A stretch of DNA of 64,000 bases from Brevibacillus humidisoli (GCF_020923435.1 NZ_CP087263.1:1569970-1633969); one strand, 5' to 3'. Counted from the first letter of the stretch, positions 43,082 to 52,051 are shown. Made by a program: numbers and translations. Notes: generated by a model not told the origin, from the sequence alone.

Positions 43082-44260
43082 TTGAGTGAAATCGTCGTAA
43101 CCGGAGTCGGTACAGTCACGTCGATTGGCGAAAACACGGAAGAGGTTTGGCAGGGTTTGCTGACCGGCCGGTCCGGTGCCAAACAAATCACCAGTTTTTC
43201 CGTAGATGAACACCAGAACAAGTATGGATGTGAAATGGAGCGAATCCCACCAACTGTCTTGCCGGTCGATTTGGATGGATTGGGACGTGCTACCAGAATC
43301 GTGCTACCGGCCCTGGAAGAAGCATTGGGAGATGCTGGATTGTCCCCAGAGGATCTGGCTGCTTGTCGAACAGGGGTGTCGATCGGTACAACGATGGGTG
43401 AGATAGAACCCCTGGAAGAAGCGATGATGCAAAAGGGAACAGCGCGAGAAGGTGGGCCGCACGTTATTGTTGAGAACATTGTACGAATATTCGGAATTAA
43501 CGGTCCCCTTTGGACGATTACCAATGCTTGTGCAGCGGGCAATCTGGCGACAGCTAGAGCGATGGACGAACTGATCAGTGGACGGGCCGATATCATGATC
43601 GCCGGCGGTGTAGACGCCTTCTCTTGGGCCGCCTTCACCGGTTTCAGCAGTTTGCGCGCGATGACCCCTGAGCTGTGCCGGCCGTTCGATATCAACAGAC
43701 AAGGTTTGATCCTGGGTGAAGGGGCAGGGCTGATGATTCTGGAGCGGGCGGATCACGCAGAGAAGCGGTCAGCTCGAATCCGCGCCCGTTTGCTAGGATA
43801 TGCGATGAACTGCGACGCTCACCACATCACGCAGCCAGACCCAGCGGCCCAAGGAGCTGCGCGAGCGATGGAGGAGGCCCTAAAACGGGCAGGAATTGGC
43901 AAGGAAGCAATCGGGTATGTCAGTGCTCATGGTACCGGAACCCCTGCCAACGACCGGATGGAAGCAGAGGCGCTGCGTACCGTCTTTGGCGAGGCGGCCG
44001 AGGCGTTGCCAGTAAGTTCGATCAAGGGACACATCGGTCATACGCTGGGAGCTGCCAGTGCGATCGAGGCAGTTGCCTGCGTAAAAGCACTGGAGAGTGG
44101 AGTGCTGCCGCCGACGATCAACCTGCAGCAGCAGGACCCGGCCTGCAACGTTCAAGTGATTGCCAACAAGCCGCTGGCAAGACAAGTGAGATACATGCTG
44201 TCCAACGCATACGCTTTTGGCGGGATCAACTCTTCGCTGGTACTTGGCCGGGCGGACTAA
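43082..44260 (+). CDS. FabF-type beta-ketoacyl-ACP synthase (intact)
   Basis: This is a 392-residue ketosynthase with the full Cys-His-His set: Cys150 in ITNACAAGN, His283 in SAHGTGTPAND and His320 in IKGHIGHTLGAAS, plus Lys315. It should condense acyl groups with malonyl-ACP. The length and motifs match FabF and the KS-alpha of type II polyketide systems. TTG start at 43082 with GGAGATGAG upstream. It opens the run KS, UnbU, UnbU, KS-like, KS, FabG, ACP, so it is part of a dissociated chain-building system. Confidence 0.9.
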   Translation: MSEIVVTGVGTVTSIGENTEEVWQGLLTGRSGAKQITSFSVDEHQNKYGCEMERIPPTVLPVDLDGLGRATRIVLPALEEALGDAGLSPEDLAACRTGVSIGTTMGEIEPLEEAMMQKGTAREGGPHVIVENIVRIFGINGPLWTITNACAAGNLATARAMDELISGRADIMIAGGVDAFSWAAFTGFSSLRAMTPELCRPFDINRQGLILGEGAGLMILERADHAEKRSARIRARLLGYAMNCDAHHITQPDPAAQGAARAMEEALKRAGIGKEAIGYVSAHGTGTPANDRMEAEALRTVFGEAAEALPVSSIKGHIGHTLGAASAIEAVACVKALESGVLPPTINLQQQDPACNVQVIANKPLARQVRYMLSNAYAFGGINSSLVLGRAD

Positions 44261-44281
44261 CAATGCTGAAGAGGTGTGTAG

Positions 44282-45127
44282 ATGCTCAATCTTAAGTCGA
44301 CCAATCGCGGTCCAATCACCAAATGGTCGGATTACAAGCTGGACCCGCGATATCCGCTTCTGCTGTTCCTGATTACTTTTGCTGTGGCCGGTCAGGTCTA
44401 TCTGGGCTTCTTCCAGCGATGGGATGCAATCTTTACCTCTCTCGTCTGCACAGTGGGGACGGAACTGGTGCTGGTGCGTCTGCTTCACAAAAAGTGGGTC
44501 TTTCCACTCAGTGCCGTGATTACAGGGATTGGCGTCAGCCTTCTGCTCAGCTCCTACCTGCTGTGGCCCTATGCCTTGGCGTCCGTGCTATCTATCGTCT
44601 TGAAGTTTCTGATTCGTTACAAAGGGTCGCACATCTTCAATCCCAACAACGTGTCGCTCGTGCTGGTCCTCTTCTTTCTGCCCGACTTCGCTGTCAGTAC
44701 ACCGAAACAGTGGACCAATGGGTACGAAGTGATGATCTTTATTCTCTGTCTGGGGATGATCGTCAGCTATCTGGCAAATCGCCATGATACGGTGATTGCC
44801 TTTCTGTCTGGATTTACCTTGTTCGCTCTGGGGCGACACTACTTTTTCGACACACCGCTGTGGTTTGCCCTGGGACCGCTGTTAGGGGCATCTTTGCAGC
44901 TGTTTACCTTCTTTATGATCACCGATCCCAAGACGACACCCAACAGCCGTCCCGCACGCGTCGTGTTTGCCATTCTGATCGCGCTGTTTGACGCCATCCT
45001 GCGTCTGTTTGATGTCAACAACCAGCAGTTTTACGCGGTCTTTTTGCTGGCTGTTTTTGTAGGCATCCCGTATCGCTGGTGGATGTCGCGGAAGTTCGCG
45101 CAGATGGCAGAACAACAGACGGGATGA
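44282..45127 (+). CDS. UnbU-like (RnfD-related) integral membrane protein 1
   Basis: This is a 281-residue polytopic membrane protein with about eight hydrophobic segments. Diagnostic stretches are IFNPNNVSLVLVLFFLP near residue 120 and FFMITDPKTTPNSRPARVVF near 225. I know this pattern from UnbU proteins of enediyne gene clusters and, more distantly, RnfD-type electron-transfer subunits. A role in membrane electron transfer or transport during product maturation is inferred. DUF1702 and UnbV-like genes lie 4-5 kb downstream. It is followed by a close paralogue, so this component is duplicated. Confidence 0.85.
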   Translation: MLNLKSTNRGPITKWSDYKLDPRYPLLLFLITFAVAGQVYLGFFQRWDAIFTSLVCTVGTELVLVRLLHKKWVFPLSAVITGIGVSLLLSSYLLWPYALASVLSIVLKFLIRYKGSHIFNPNNVSLVLVLFFLPDFAVSTPKQWTNGYEVMIFILCLGMIVSYLANRHDTVIAFLSGFTLFALGRHYFFDTPLWFALGPLLGASLQLFTFFMITDPKTTPNSRPARVVFAILIALFDAILRLFDVNNQQFYAVFLLAVFVGIPYRWWMSRKFAQMAEQQTG

Positions 45128-45224
45128 TGGGTGATGGAGCGACTGTCCAACAAATCGTCTGGTTGGCCCGCTTCAGCGCGTACGTATTGTAGGTGCAAAC
45201 GAATCACGCCAAAGAGGTGTTTCC

Positions 45225-46070
45225 ATGTTCAATCTGAAGTCCGCTGCCAAGCGGCCGATTACGGTATGGAGCGATTACAAGGTTGATCCGCGGTATTTCT
45301 TGCTGCTTTTTCTGGCCAGTTTTGCGATTGCCGGCCAAATCTATCTGGGCTTCTTCCAGCGGTGGGATGCGATCATCGTTTCCTTGCTCTGCACGGTCTC
45401 AACGGAACTTCTGCTGGGACGGATCTTCCATAAAAAGTGGCAGTTCCCGTTAAGTGCGATTATCACAGGGATCGGAGTTAGTCTGCTGGTCAGTTCCTAT
45501 CTGCTCTGGCCTTATGCGCTGACAGCGGTTCTGTCCATCCTGTTCAAATACCTGATTCGCTATAAGGGTGGACACGTCTTTAATCCCAACAATGTGGCGC
45601 TGGTGCTGATTCTTTATTTTCTGCCGGAATACGCGGTCAGTACGCCCAAACAGTGGACTAACGCGTACGAGGTGATGCTGTTCATCCTCTGTCTGGGTTT
45701 GTTTGTCAGTTATCTCGCAAACCGGCATTACGCTGCGCTGACCTTTTTATCCGGTTTTACCCTGTTGGCGCTGATCCGGCACTACGTGTTTGGTGCGCCG
45801 CTGCTGGCAGCCTTGGGGCCACTGCTGGGTGCTTCGCTGCAGCTGTTTACCTTCTTCATGATTACCGATCCCAAAACAACGCCCAGCAGCAGGGGAGGAC
45901 AAGTCATCTATGCGCTGATCATCGCGCTGTTCGATGCGGCCTTTCGGATCAACCAATTCGCCAATCCGCAGTTCTACGCCGTTTTCCTGGTGTCGATCCT
46001 CGTGGTGATTCCGTATCGATGGTGGGTGGCGCGCAAAAGTGAGCAGGCGACTGGACAGAACGCGAGATGA
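45225..46070 (+). CDS. UnbU-like (RnfD-related) integral membrane protein 2
   Basis: This 281-residue paralogue of the preceding gene is identical in length and very similar throughout (SDYKVDPRYFLLLF, VFNPNNVALVLILYFLPE, FFMITDPKTTPSSRGG). The pair probably arose by tandem duplication and may form a heterodimer. The ATG is preceded by AAGAGGTG, after a 97-nt gap in which nothing else was seen. A degenerate ketosynthase gene begins 12 nt downstream. Confidence 0.85.
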   Translation: MFNLKSAAKRPITVWSDYKVDPRYFLLLFLASFAIAGQIYLGFFQRWDAIIVSLLCTVSTELLLGRIFHKKWQFPLSAIITGIGVSLLVSSYLLWPYALTAVLSILFKYLIRYKGGHVFNPNNVALVLILYFLPEYAVSTPKQWTNAYEVMLFILCLGLFVSYLANRHYAALTFLSGFTLLALIRHYVFGAPLLAALGPLLGASLQLFTFFMITDPKTTPSSRGGQVIYALIIALFDAAFRINQFANPQFYAVFLVSILVVIPYRWWVARKSEQATGQNAR

Positions 46071-46082
46071 GGAGGCATACAC

Positions 46083-46994
46083 ATGCAAGATCTGTACGTG
46101 ACCGGTGTGGAGGTACTGACCGCTCATGGCTTGGGCACGAGCCAGCTGCCAGACATTGAGAACCTGTCCAGTCTGGCTGGGACGACGGTCCCCGACTTGT
46201 CTCCAGCTGCATATGGCTACAAGGGGTTAAAACGATTGTCCCGGGCTTCTCGTCTGAGTTGCCTGGCGATTGGACAGGCATTGCAGGAGGTTGGGTTAGA
46301 CCTGTCGCGGGGCAGAAAAAGCGCTGATTCGCGAACCGGTTTCCTAGTCGGGTCCAATCACTCCAATCTGGACGCAATCGCTGAGCTGTACCATGAATCG
46401 CAAACCTATGGTCCTCGGAAGGTGAATCCAGGGATCTTTCCTGAGACTGTCTTGAATGTGATCGGTGGCCATGCCGCCATCTACTTCGGGTTGTCCGGGG
46501 TAAACGTAACGATTTCCAATGGTCGTGATACGGGGATCAAAAGCCTCGCTTACGCGTGTTCCCTGCTGAGAGAAGAGCAGCTGGCACGCGTAGTGGTGGC
46601 GATTGTCAACTTGCTGCCTCCCGATGTGTTTGAGACAGCCGTACGGGCGTCGCTGCCGTCCTTTGAATCGGTTGTCGTGCTTGTGCTGGAAAGCGGGGAA
46701 GAGTCAAGCCGCCGCAGACGTCTAGCAAAACTGGATGTCCAGCGTGCAGCAGAGACGGGCAGCTCTGTCGGGGGACAACTGGTTTCGGCCGAACACGCAG
46801 TACTGGCGTCGGCGATCGCGCTGCGGGAACTGACGTCGGGCAGCCAATCAACCATCCGGCTGCTTTCCTCTTGCTGTACCGAGGGGGATTACTTGATCAC
46901 CCTTGAAGCCGCAAGGGAGAATCTTCACACGAACTGGCCTGTGCCGGATGTCGGCACTTTGAGAAATGGAGTTGAGTTGGATGAGAAGCGCTGA
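46083..46994 (+). CDS. Short degenerate ketosynthase-like protein (chain-length-factor-like)
   Basis: This 303-residue protein is alignable to ketosynthases over its N-terminal part (LYVTGVEVLTAHG at the start; VNVTISNGRDTGIKSLAYA at the active-site position). Arg148 replaces the catalytic Cys, and the HGTGT and GH-x-LGA motifs are missing. It is about 100 residues shorter than normal, truncated or diverged at the C-terminus. It overlaps the intact KS gene by 14 nt and probably forms a dimer with it, like a chain-length factor. It could also be a structural remnant. Confidence 0.75.
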   Translation: MQDLYVTGVEVLTAHGLGTSQLPDIENLSSLAGTTVPDLSPAAYGYKGLKRLSRASRLSCLAIGQALQEVGLDLSRGRKSADSRTGFLVGSNHSNLDAIAELYHESQTYGPRKVNPGIFPETVLNVIGGHAAIYFGLSGVNVTISNGRDTGIKSLAYACSLLREEQLARVVVAIVNLLPPDVFETAVRASLPSFESVVVLVLESGEESSRRRRLAKLDVQRAAETGSSVGGQLVSAEHAVLASAIALRELTSGSQSTIRLLSSCCTEGDYLITLEAARENLHTNWPVPDVGTLRNGVELDEKR

Positions 46995-48261
46995 CGCTCT
47001 GGTCACAGGCACGAGCATGCTCTGCTCGCTGGGAGTTGGCAACGAAGCGGTTTGGGAAGGTGTCTCGTCGCAGAAGCAAACGCGAGGAGAGCGAACCTAT
47101 GAGATGCGGGACGGACGGACACTGTGTTATCCGGTCTACCCAATGGAGAGGCTCGATCTGAGAGATTGGCTGCAGGCCTCTGCTTGTCGCTGGCTGCAAG
47201 AGGAACAACTGGATCAGGATGCAGACTTTGTTTCTTTAGTGGTTGCGGCCCGTCTGGCGATGCAGGAAGCGGGACTACCGGCTGCAGGGGAACAGACGGT
47301 GGCCCTCGTCATTGGCCATGAAAACGCGGGTGTTGTGCCGCTGATGGATCGACTGCTGGCCGATCCCGATGTAGATGGCGGTGCGGACGGGCGGGGTGAT
47401 GCGCTTGCCTCCTTTCGACGGCACCAGGAGGCGTTCTTTCGAATCCAGACGTTCACTTATCCCTTTTACCTGGCAAAAGCACTGCAGATAACGGGTCCCT
47501 CCTACATCATCAACAATGCTTGCGCTACGGGCATTTACGCACTGGAGCATGGCAGGCAGTTGGTTTTGTCGGGCCAAGCCGATGCCGCCGTTGTGGTCTG
47601 TTCCGATTATGCACATGCGACAGAACACCTTTGGCTCGGACAAAAGGGACTGATCTCGCCGACGCAAGAACTGCGGCCATTTGATCGCAGAAGAAATGGT
47701 TCCGTACTGGGGGATGCTGCTGCCGCTTTCGTCCTAGAGTCACCCAGTCATGCCGCCAAGCGGCAGGTGCGACCCATCTGCGCCTACAAGGGGAGTCGTC
47801 TTCGCCAGGACAACTGGCACATCACCCTTCCGGACGTTGCTGCCCATTCCTATTCGCGGGCGATGGTCGATGCGATTACACAGGTGGCGGATTATCAGCC
47901 GCCCGATCTGCTGATTCCCCACGGTACGGGCAGTCCGTTATGGGATCATTACGAAGCGGTGGAGATTCATCGCGCATTTGCCGGGTTGTCCTGCGAAGTA
48001 CCGCCTGTCACTGGCTTCAAATCAGCTGTCGGGCATACCCTGGGAGCTTGCAGCTTGCTGGAATCAGCGCTGGCCGTTCACTGTTTGGTGAACAACGTGA
48101 TTCCGCCGCTTCAAGATTACGCGGAGGAGGATCCCAAGATCCGTTTGCCGGTGGTCACGAAAGGGGTGGAGCGTAAACTGCGTTCGGTGATGAAAACTGT
48201 TTCCGCATATGGTGGCTTTCACGCCGCAGCCGTATTTGAACAGCTTGTGCAAGGAGAGTGA
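46981..48261 (+). CDS. Beta-ketoacyl-ACP synthase (intact, KS-alpha-like)
   Basis: This 426-residue protein has Cys181 in IINNACATGIYALEHG, His314 in LIPHGTGSPLWDHYE, and Lys347/His352 in FKSAVGHTLGACS. All catalytic residues are present. It differs in detail from the KS at 43082 (ATGIYALEHG, SPLWDHYEAVE), so the two probably have different substrates. ATG 46981 has GGAG at 9 nt; the ATG at 46966 is an alternative. Its stop overlaps the FabG gene by 4 nt. Confidence 0.88.
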   Translation: MRSADALVTGTSMLCSLGVGNEAVWEGVSSQKQTRGERTYEMRDGRTLCYPVYPMERLDLRDWLQASACRWLQEEQLDQDADFVSLVVAARLAMQEAGLPAAGEQTVALVIGHENAGVVPLMDRLLADPDVDGGADGRGDALASFRRHQEAFFRIQTFTYPFYLAKALQITGPSYIINNACATGIYALEHGRQLVLSGQADAAVVVCSDYAHATEHLWLGQKGLISPTQELRPFDRRRNGSVLGDAAAAFVLESPSHAAKRQVRPICAYKGSRLRQDNWHITLPDVAAHSYSRAMVDAITQVADYQPPDLLIPHGTGSPLWDHYEAVEIHRAFAGLSCEVPPVTGFKSAVGHTLGACSLLESALAVHCLVNNVIPPLQDYAEEDPKIRLPVVTKGVERKLRSVMKTVSAYGGFHAAAVFEQLVQGE

Positions 48262-49010
48262 CGACTATCGCACAGAGAGACTTCACTGGAAAGAAAGTGC
48301 TGGTCACCGGGGGTTCGCGGGGGATCGGACGCGCTTGTGTCCGACAGCTGGTGGAAGCTGGTGCCGACGTAGTATTCACATATGCCAACAATCGGGAGGC
48401 AGCCGATTCGTTGGTCCGGGAGAGCGCCTCACTGCCTGGAAGCGCAGAAGCAGTCAGGGTTGATTTCCGCCTCCCGGAGGAGGTGGGATCACAGGTGGAG
48501 CAACTGCTTAGGCGGCATGCTTTTGACGCTTTGGTCAACAATGCCGGTCTGCTGCGGGATGCGCCAGCGTACCGGATGGACCTAGAGGAGTGGGACGAAG
48601 TGATGCAGGTTAATCTTCATGCCCTGTTTGCTGTCACGCGCCGGTTGATCCGTCCCCTCTCTCTGGTGAACGGAACGATTGTCAACATTGCCTCTGTGGC
48701 GGGTATCGCCGGTACGCCAGGTCAGGTGAACTACGTTGCTTCCAAAGCAGGTGTGATCGGGCTTACTCGTGCATTGGCAAGGGAAGTGGGGCCGCTCGGT
48801 GTCCGGGTTAATGCCGTGGCACCCGGATACGTGGATACAGATATGATGGCGTCGATACCGGAACAGAGACGCCGTTCGCTAAAGAACGGGATCTCGTTGA
48901 GGCGAATCGGGCAGCCGGATGAGATTGCCTGCGCAGTGCTGTTTCTGCTGTCAGACGAAGCATCTTACATCACAGGTCAGGTGTTGGTCGCAGATGGCGG
49001 GCTGCTGTAA
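48258..49010 (+). CDS. 3-Oxoacyl-ACP reductase (FabG-like)
   Basis: This is a 250-residue SDR with the cofactor motif VTGGSRGIGRA near residue 15, NNAGLL near 87, IASVAGIAG with the catalytic Ser near 137, and YVASKAG (YxxxK) near 151. The C-terminal GQVLVADGG is characteristic of FabG. Placed between a ketosynthase and an ACP, it should reduce beta-ketoacyl-ACP. GTG start coupled to the KS stop; the ACP starts 27 nt later. Confidence 0.9.
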   Translation: MTTIAQRDFTGKKVLVTGGSRGIGRACVRQLVEAGADVVFTYANNREAADSLVRESASLPGSAEAVRVDFRLPEEVGSQVEQLLRRHAFDALVNNAGLLRDAPAYRMDLEEWDEVMQVNLHALFAVTRRLIRPLSLVNGTIVNIASVAGIAGTPGQVNYVASKAGVIGLTRALAREVGPLGVRVNAVAPGYVDTDMMASIPEQRRRSLKNGISLRRIGQPDEIACAVLFLLSDEASYITGQVLVADGGLL

Positions 49011-49037
49011 ATCTGACGAACAAAGGAGTGTCAACCG

Positions 49038-49283
49038 ATGAATGTAGACATCGAACAGGTAAAAGAAAGTCTTCTCGAGGTAGTTGGCGAGCTGACGGAG
49101 ACGGAGCTGGATGAGGCCGCTCTTGATGAGCCATTTGCCGCACTCGGCGTCGACTCGCTGATGGCACTGCAGTTGGCTGTCCATCTGGAGCGCGAGTACG
49201 GTGTGCGTCTGAGCGAAGAGGAGCTGGCGCAAATGAAAAATCTGCGCGACATCCTGCAGGTTATCGATGAGCGAGCGAGCTAA
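49038..49283 (+). CDS. Acyl carrier protein (type II synthase)
   Basis: This is an 81-residue canonical carrier protein with the attachment Ser in LGVDSLMALQLAVHLE near residue 40. Among the five ACPs of the window this is the most FabF/PKS-like, and it lies in the KS/FabG operon, so it probably carries the growing chain. AGGAGTG precedes the ATG. The DUF1702 gene overlaps its end by 17 nt. Confidence 0.92.
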   Translation: MNVDIEQVKESLLEVVGELTETELDEAALDEPFAALGVDSLMALQLAVHLEREYGVRLSEEELAQMKNLRDILQVIDERAS

Positions 49284-50244
49284 ACGCATGGTGGCCAGCC
49301 TGTTTTTCCGCCTGCTGCATCAAGACCCTTCCCGCTACGAACGACAGTTCCTCCGCCCTGATGGACGTTCCTTTTACAATGAGCGATTTGCAATCGTTCT
49401 GCAGGCGTTTTTTACCGGGTACAACAGTGGTTTGCGCACCGAGCTCTCAGTGAGGGAGATTCGCACCGAGCTCGATCAGCGCTTTGATCCCTTCTATCGG
49501 GGCTTTGCCTATGAGGGGCTGGGGATGGGACTTGCCGCTAGAAGCGATGTGATCCGCAAGGGGCGGCTCACCTTTGAATACGACATCCGACAGATTGATC
49601 CCGGTTACATCTATCAGTACTACGTAGGACTCGGCTGGTGGCTGCACACGCGCTACCGATATCGATCGGAGAAGTACAGACGGCGCCTGGCTGTCCTGCA
49701 TCCTCACTTTGCGCTGATCATTTATGACGGGGTCGGGTTTAAGACCGGTTTGTTTCACAAGGCGGATATCACAATGGCGATCGATCGCTTTTCCCGTTTT
49801 GCTCCAGACGAGCAGCGAGTCTGTTGGCAGGGATTTGGACGAAGCTTGTGGTTTCTCAACCAGTTTGATAGCGAACAAACCGTACAGGCGGTCGGAAGAC
49901 TACCCTCCTCTGTGCGTGCAGATGTGTACAGTGGAGTCGGCCTTGCCATTGCCTACAGCGCCTTTGACTATCCGGACTGGCCGGCACATGCCCGTTCGCT
50001 TGTAGAACCTGTTTATCATCCTGCTTTTGACCAAGGGCTCGCCTTTGGCTGGGAGACGAGGCGGCTGCAAAACCGCCCATATTACCAGCAGATGCTTGCT
50101 GGCTATCCTGCCGGTTTGCCGGAGCAGATCGAGCAAATGGTCGCTGCGGTGCACACGGCTCGCCAACGGGTAAGCGAGATCACATCCAGCGAACTGTTCT
50201 ACAGCCGCTGGATCGATGAAACGAGAAGGCTGTTAACGATATAG
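49267..50244 (+). CDS. DUF1702 family protein (enediyne-cluster-associated)
   Basis: This 325-residue protein matches DUF1702, a family I know mainly from enediyne gene clusters. Characteristic stretches are FYRGFAYEGLGMGLAAR near residue 78, YQYYVGLGWWLHTR near 117, IIYDGVGFKTGLF near 156, CWQGFGRSLWFLN near 187, and the RADVYSGVGLAIAY segment near 220. No signal peptide or clear membrane segment is visible. Its biochemical role is unknown to me. It lies between an ACP and the UnbV-like gene, with UnbU-like genes upstream, reproducing the accessory set of enediyne loci. ATG 49267 overlaps the ACP; ATG 49288 is an alternative. Confidence 0.88.
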   Translation: MSERAKRMVASLFFRLLHQDPSRYERQFLRPDGRSFYNERFAIVLQAFFTGYNSGLRTELSVREIRTELDQRFDPFYRGFAYEGLGMGLAARSDVIRKGRLTFEYDIRQIDPGYIYQYYVGLGWWLHTRYRYRSEKYRRRLAVLHPHFALIIYDGVGFKTGLFHKADITMAIDRFSRFAPDEQRVCWQGFGRSLWFLNQFDSEQTVQAVGRLPSSVRADVYSGVGLAIAYSAFDYPDWPAHARSLVEPVYHPAFDQGLAFGWETRRLQNRPYYQQMLAGYPAGLPEQIEQMVAAVHTARQRVSEITSSELFYSRWIDETRRLLTI

Positions 50245-50261
50245 GAGGAGCGAGGGGAGAT

Positions 50262-52019
50262 ATGCGAGTGAGAACGTTCGGGTACGTGCTGTTGACACTA
50301 CTGCTTGTCGCAAGTACGACTGGCTGTCTTGGACAGAAAGCAGAGGAGAAACGAGAGTACGCTTTTACTTTTGAGGAGATTGCCGAGGAGGCGGGGGTTA
50401 CCTTTGTTCACGAAAAGGCCACGTTTGACAGCAAAGTGGACAACATCATGCCCTGGCTGGTCTCTACCGGTGCAGCTGTAGGAGTAGGGGACTACAACGG
50501 CGACGGCTGGATGGATCTGTATTACGTCAATTCGCGAAAAGGCAGCAAAAACGCGCTGTACAAAAACAACGGGGACGGCACTTTTACGGATGTTGCCGAG
50601 CAGGCCGGAGTAGCGGACATCAATCACGACGGTATATCGGAAACGGCTGTCTGGTTCGATTTCAACAATTCCGGCGATCCCGACTTGTTTGTCGGCGCGT
50701 GGGGCAAGAGCAAGCTGTTTCAAAACAACGGAGACGGCACCTTTACCGATATTACGGACCAGGCCGGAGTCGGTTACAAAGGCTACGTCGCCAAGGCAAT
50801 CACTCTGGACTACAATCGCGACGGCCATCTGGACCTCTACCTGGGGAACTACTTTCACGAACGAAACGACCTGTGGAATCTGACTACCACCAAGATCATG
50901 CACAACGACTTTGAACGCGCCCGCAACGGCAGTCCCAACGTCTTGTACCGCAATAACGGAGACGGCACCTTTACCGATGTGTCTGAGGAGATGCAGGTGG
51001 GCGACACTGGCTGGACGTTGGCGACCGGCTCCGCCGATATTGACAACGACGGCTGGCCGGACATCTACAATGCCAACGATTTCGGTCCTGATGTGCTTTA
51101 CCTGAATCAGGAGGGCAAAGGGTTCCGCAAAGTGGTGCAGCACGCCGGGATCGGCGATGACACGTTCAAGGGGATGAATGTTGACTTTGCCGACCTGTTC
51201 CACGATGGCAACCTAGCGTTCTACATCAGCAACGTGAGCAAACGTCGCTACATCCTGGAAGGCAACCAGCTCTGGCATCGAAACGACAAGGGAGAGTACG
51301 TCGACCGTGCAGAGGAGTTGGGCATCAATGTGGCTGGCTTTAGCTGGGGTGCTCGATTCTTTGACGCTGACAACAGCGGGAACTTCAGTCTGATGGTGAC
51401 CAACGGTTTCATCTCGGCCAGCAAGGAGCGGGATTACTGGTTTGACCTGGGAACATTGGCGACGACGCCCGGCAACATCATTGAAGATGCCCGGAACTGG
51501 CCGACGTTTGGTGATAAAAGCTTGTCCGGTTACGAACAGAAACACTTGTATTACAACGATGGAGAATCGTTCCAAGACATTGCTGCGGATGTAGGCATTA
51601 CCTTTGTGGAAGACAGTCGCGGCGTGGCAGCTGTCGACCTGTTTAACCGAGGGGTACTCGATCTGGTCTTCGCCAACCAGGGCGGACCAGCCCGTATCTA
51701 TAAGAATCAACCGAAGGTACAGAACAACTGGATCAAGCTGGATCTGGAGGGGACCGCACCGAGCAACCGGGACGCTGTCGGCACCCGTGTAATCTTTGAA
51801 GTAAATGGTGTGCAGACCATTATGGAGCGGGACGGAGGGAACAGTCACGGAGCTCAGAGCGATCCGCGCCTGCACTTCGGACTGGGTTCCGCACAAAAAG
51901 TGGACAAGCTGACCGTGAGATGGCCAAGCGGCCGTGTCGAGGAGTTCCATGACGTACCAGCCAATCAGGTTCTGACGATCAAGGAGAAAGCAGGGCCAAT
52001 CGAGTCGAATCAATCATAA
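50262..52019 (+). CDS. UnbV-like CRTAC1/ASPIC-domain lipoprotein
   Basis: This is a 585-residue exported protein. The signal peptide ends in the lipobox STTGC, predicting a membrane-anchored lipoprotein. Residues of about 60-500 hold several FG-GAP/VCBS repeats with calcium-binding-like loops (DYNGDGWMDLYY, DYNRDGHLDLYL, DIDNDGWPDIY, DADNSGNFSLMV) and the recurrent NNGDGTFTD. The C-terminal 90 residues form the ASPIC/UnbV domain (NWIKLDLEGTAPSNRDAVGTRV, GGNSHGAQSDPRLHFGLG, VRWPSGRVEEF). UnbV homologues accompany UnbU in enediyne clusters. It may act outside the membrane with the two UnbU-like proteins. AGGAGGAG lies upstream of the ATG. Confidence 0.92.
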   Translation: MRVRTFGYVLLTLLLVASTTGCLGQKAEEKREYAFTFEEIAEEAGVTFVHEKATFDSKVDNIMPWLVSTGAAVGVGDYNGDGWMDLYYVNSRKGSKNALYKNNGDGTFTDVAEQAGVADINHDGISETAVWFDFNNSGDPDLFVGAWGKSKLFQNNGDGTFTDITDQAGVGYKGYVAKAITLDYNRDGHLDLYLGNYFHERNDLWNLTTTKIMHNDFERARNGSPNVLYRNNGDGTFTDVSEEMQVGDTGWTLATGSADIDNDGWPDIYNANDFGPDVLYLNQEGKGFRKVVQHAGIGDDTFKGMNVDFADLFHDGNLAFYISNVSKRRYILEGNQLWHRNDKGEYVDRAEELGINVAGFSWGARFFDADNSGNFSLMVTNGFISASKERDYWFDLGTLATTPGNIIEDARNWPTFGDKSLSGYEQKHLYYNDGESFQDIAADVGITFVEDSRGVAAVDLFNRGVLDLVFANQGGPARIYKNQPKVQNNWIKLDLEGTAPSNRDAVGTRVIFEVNGVQTIMERDGGNSHGAQSDPRLHFGLGSAQKVDKLTVRWPSGRVEEFHDVPANQVLTIKEKAGPIESNQS

Positions 52020-52051
52020 CTGACAAAGGAGCACAGACGGGAGGGGAGCAC

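Noticed and set aside
44282-46070. RnfD subunits of a Rnf/Nqr respiratory complex
   Set aside because: No rnfA, B, C, E or G gene is near. The FNPNN and FFMITDPKTTP segments and the DUF1702/UnbV neighbours fit UnbU better.
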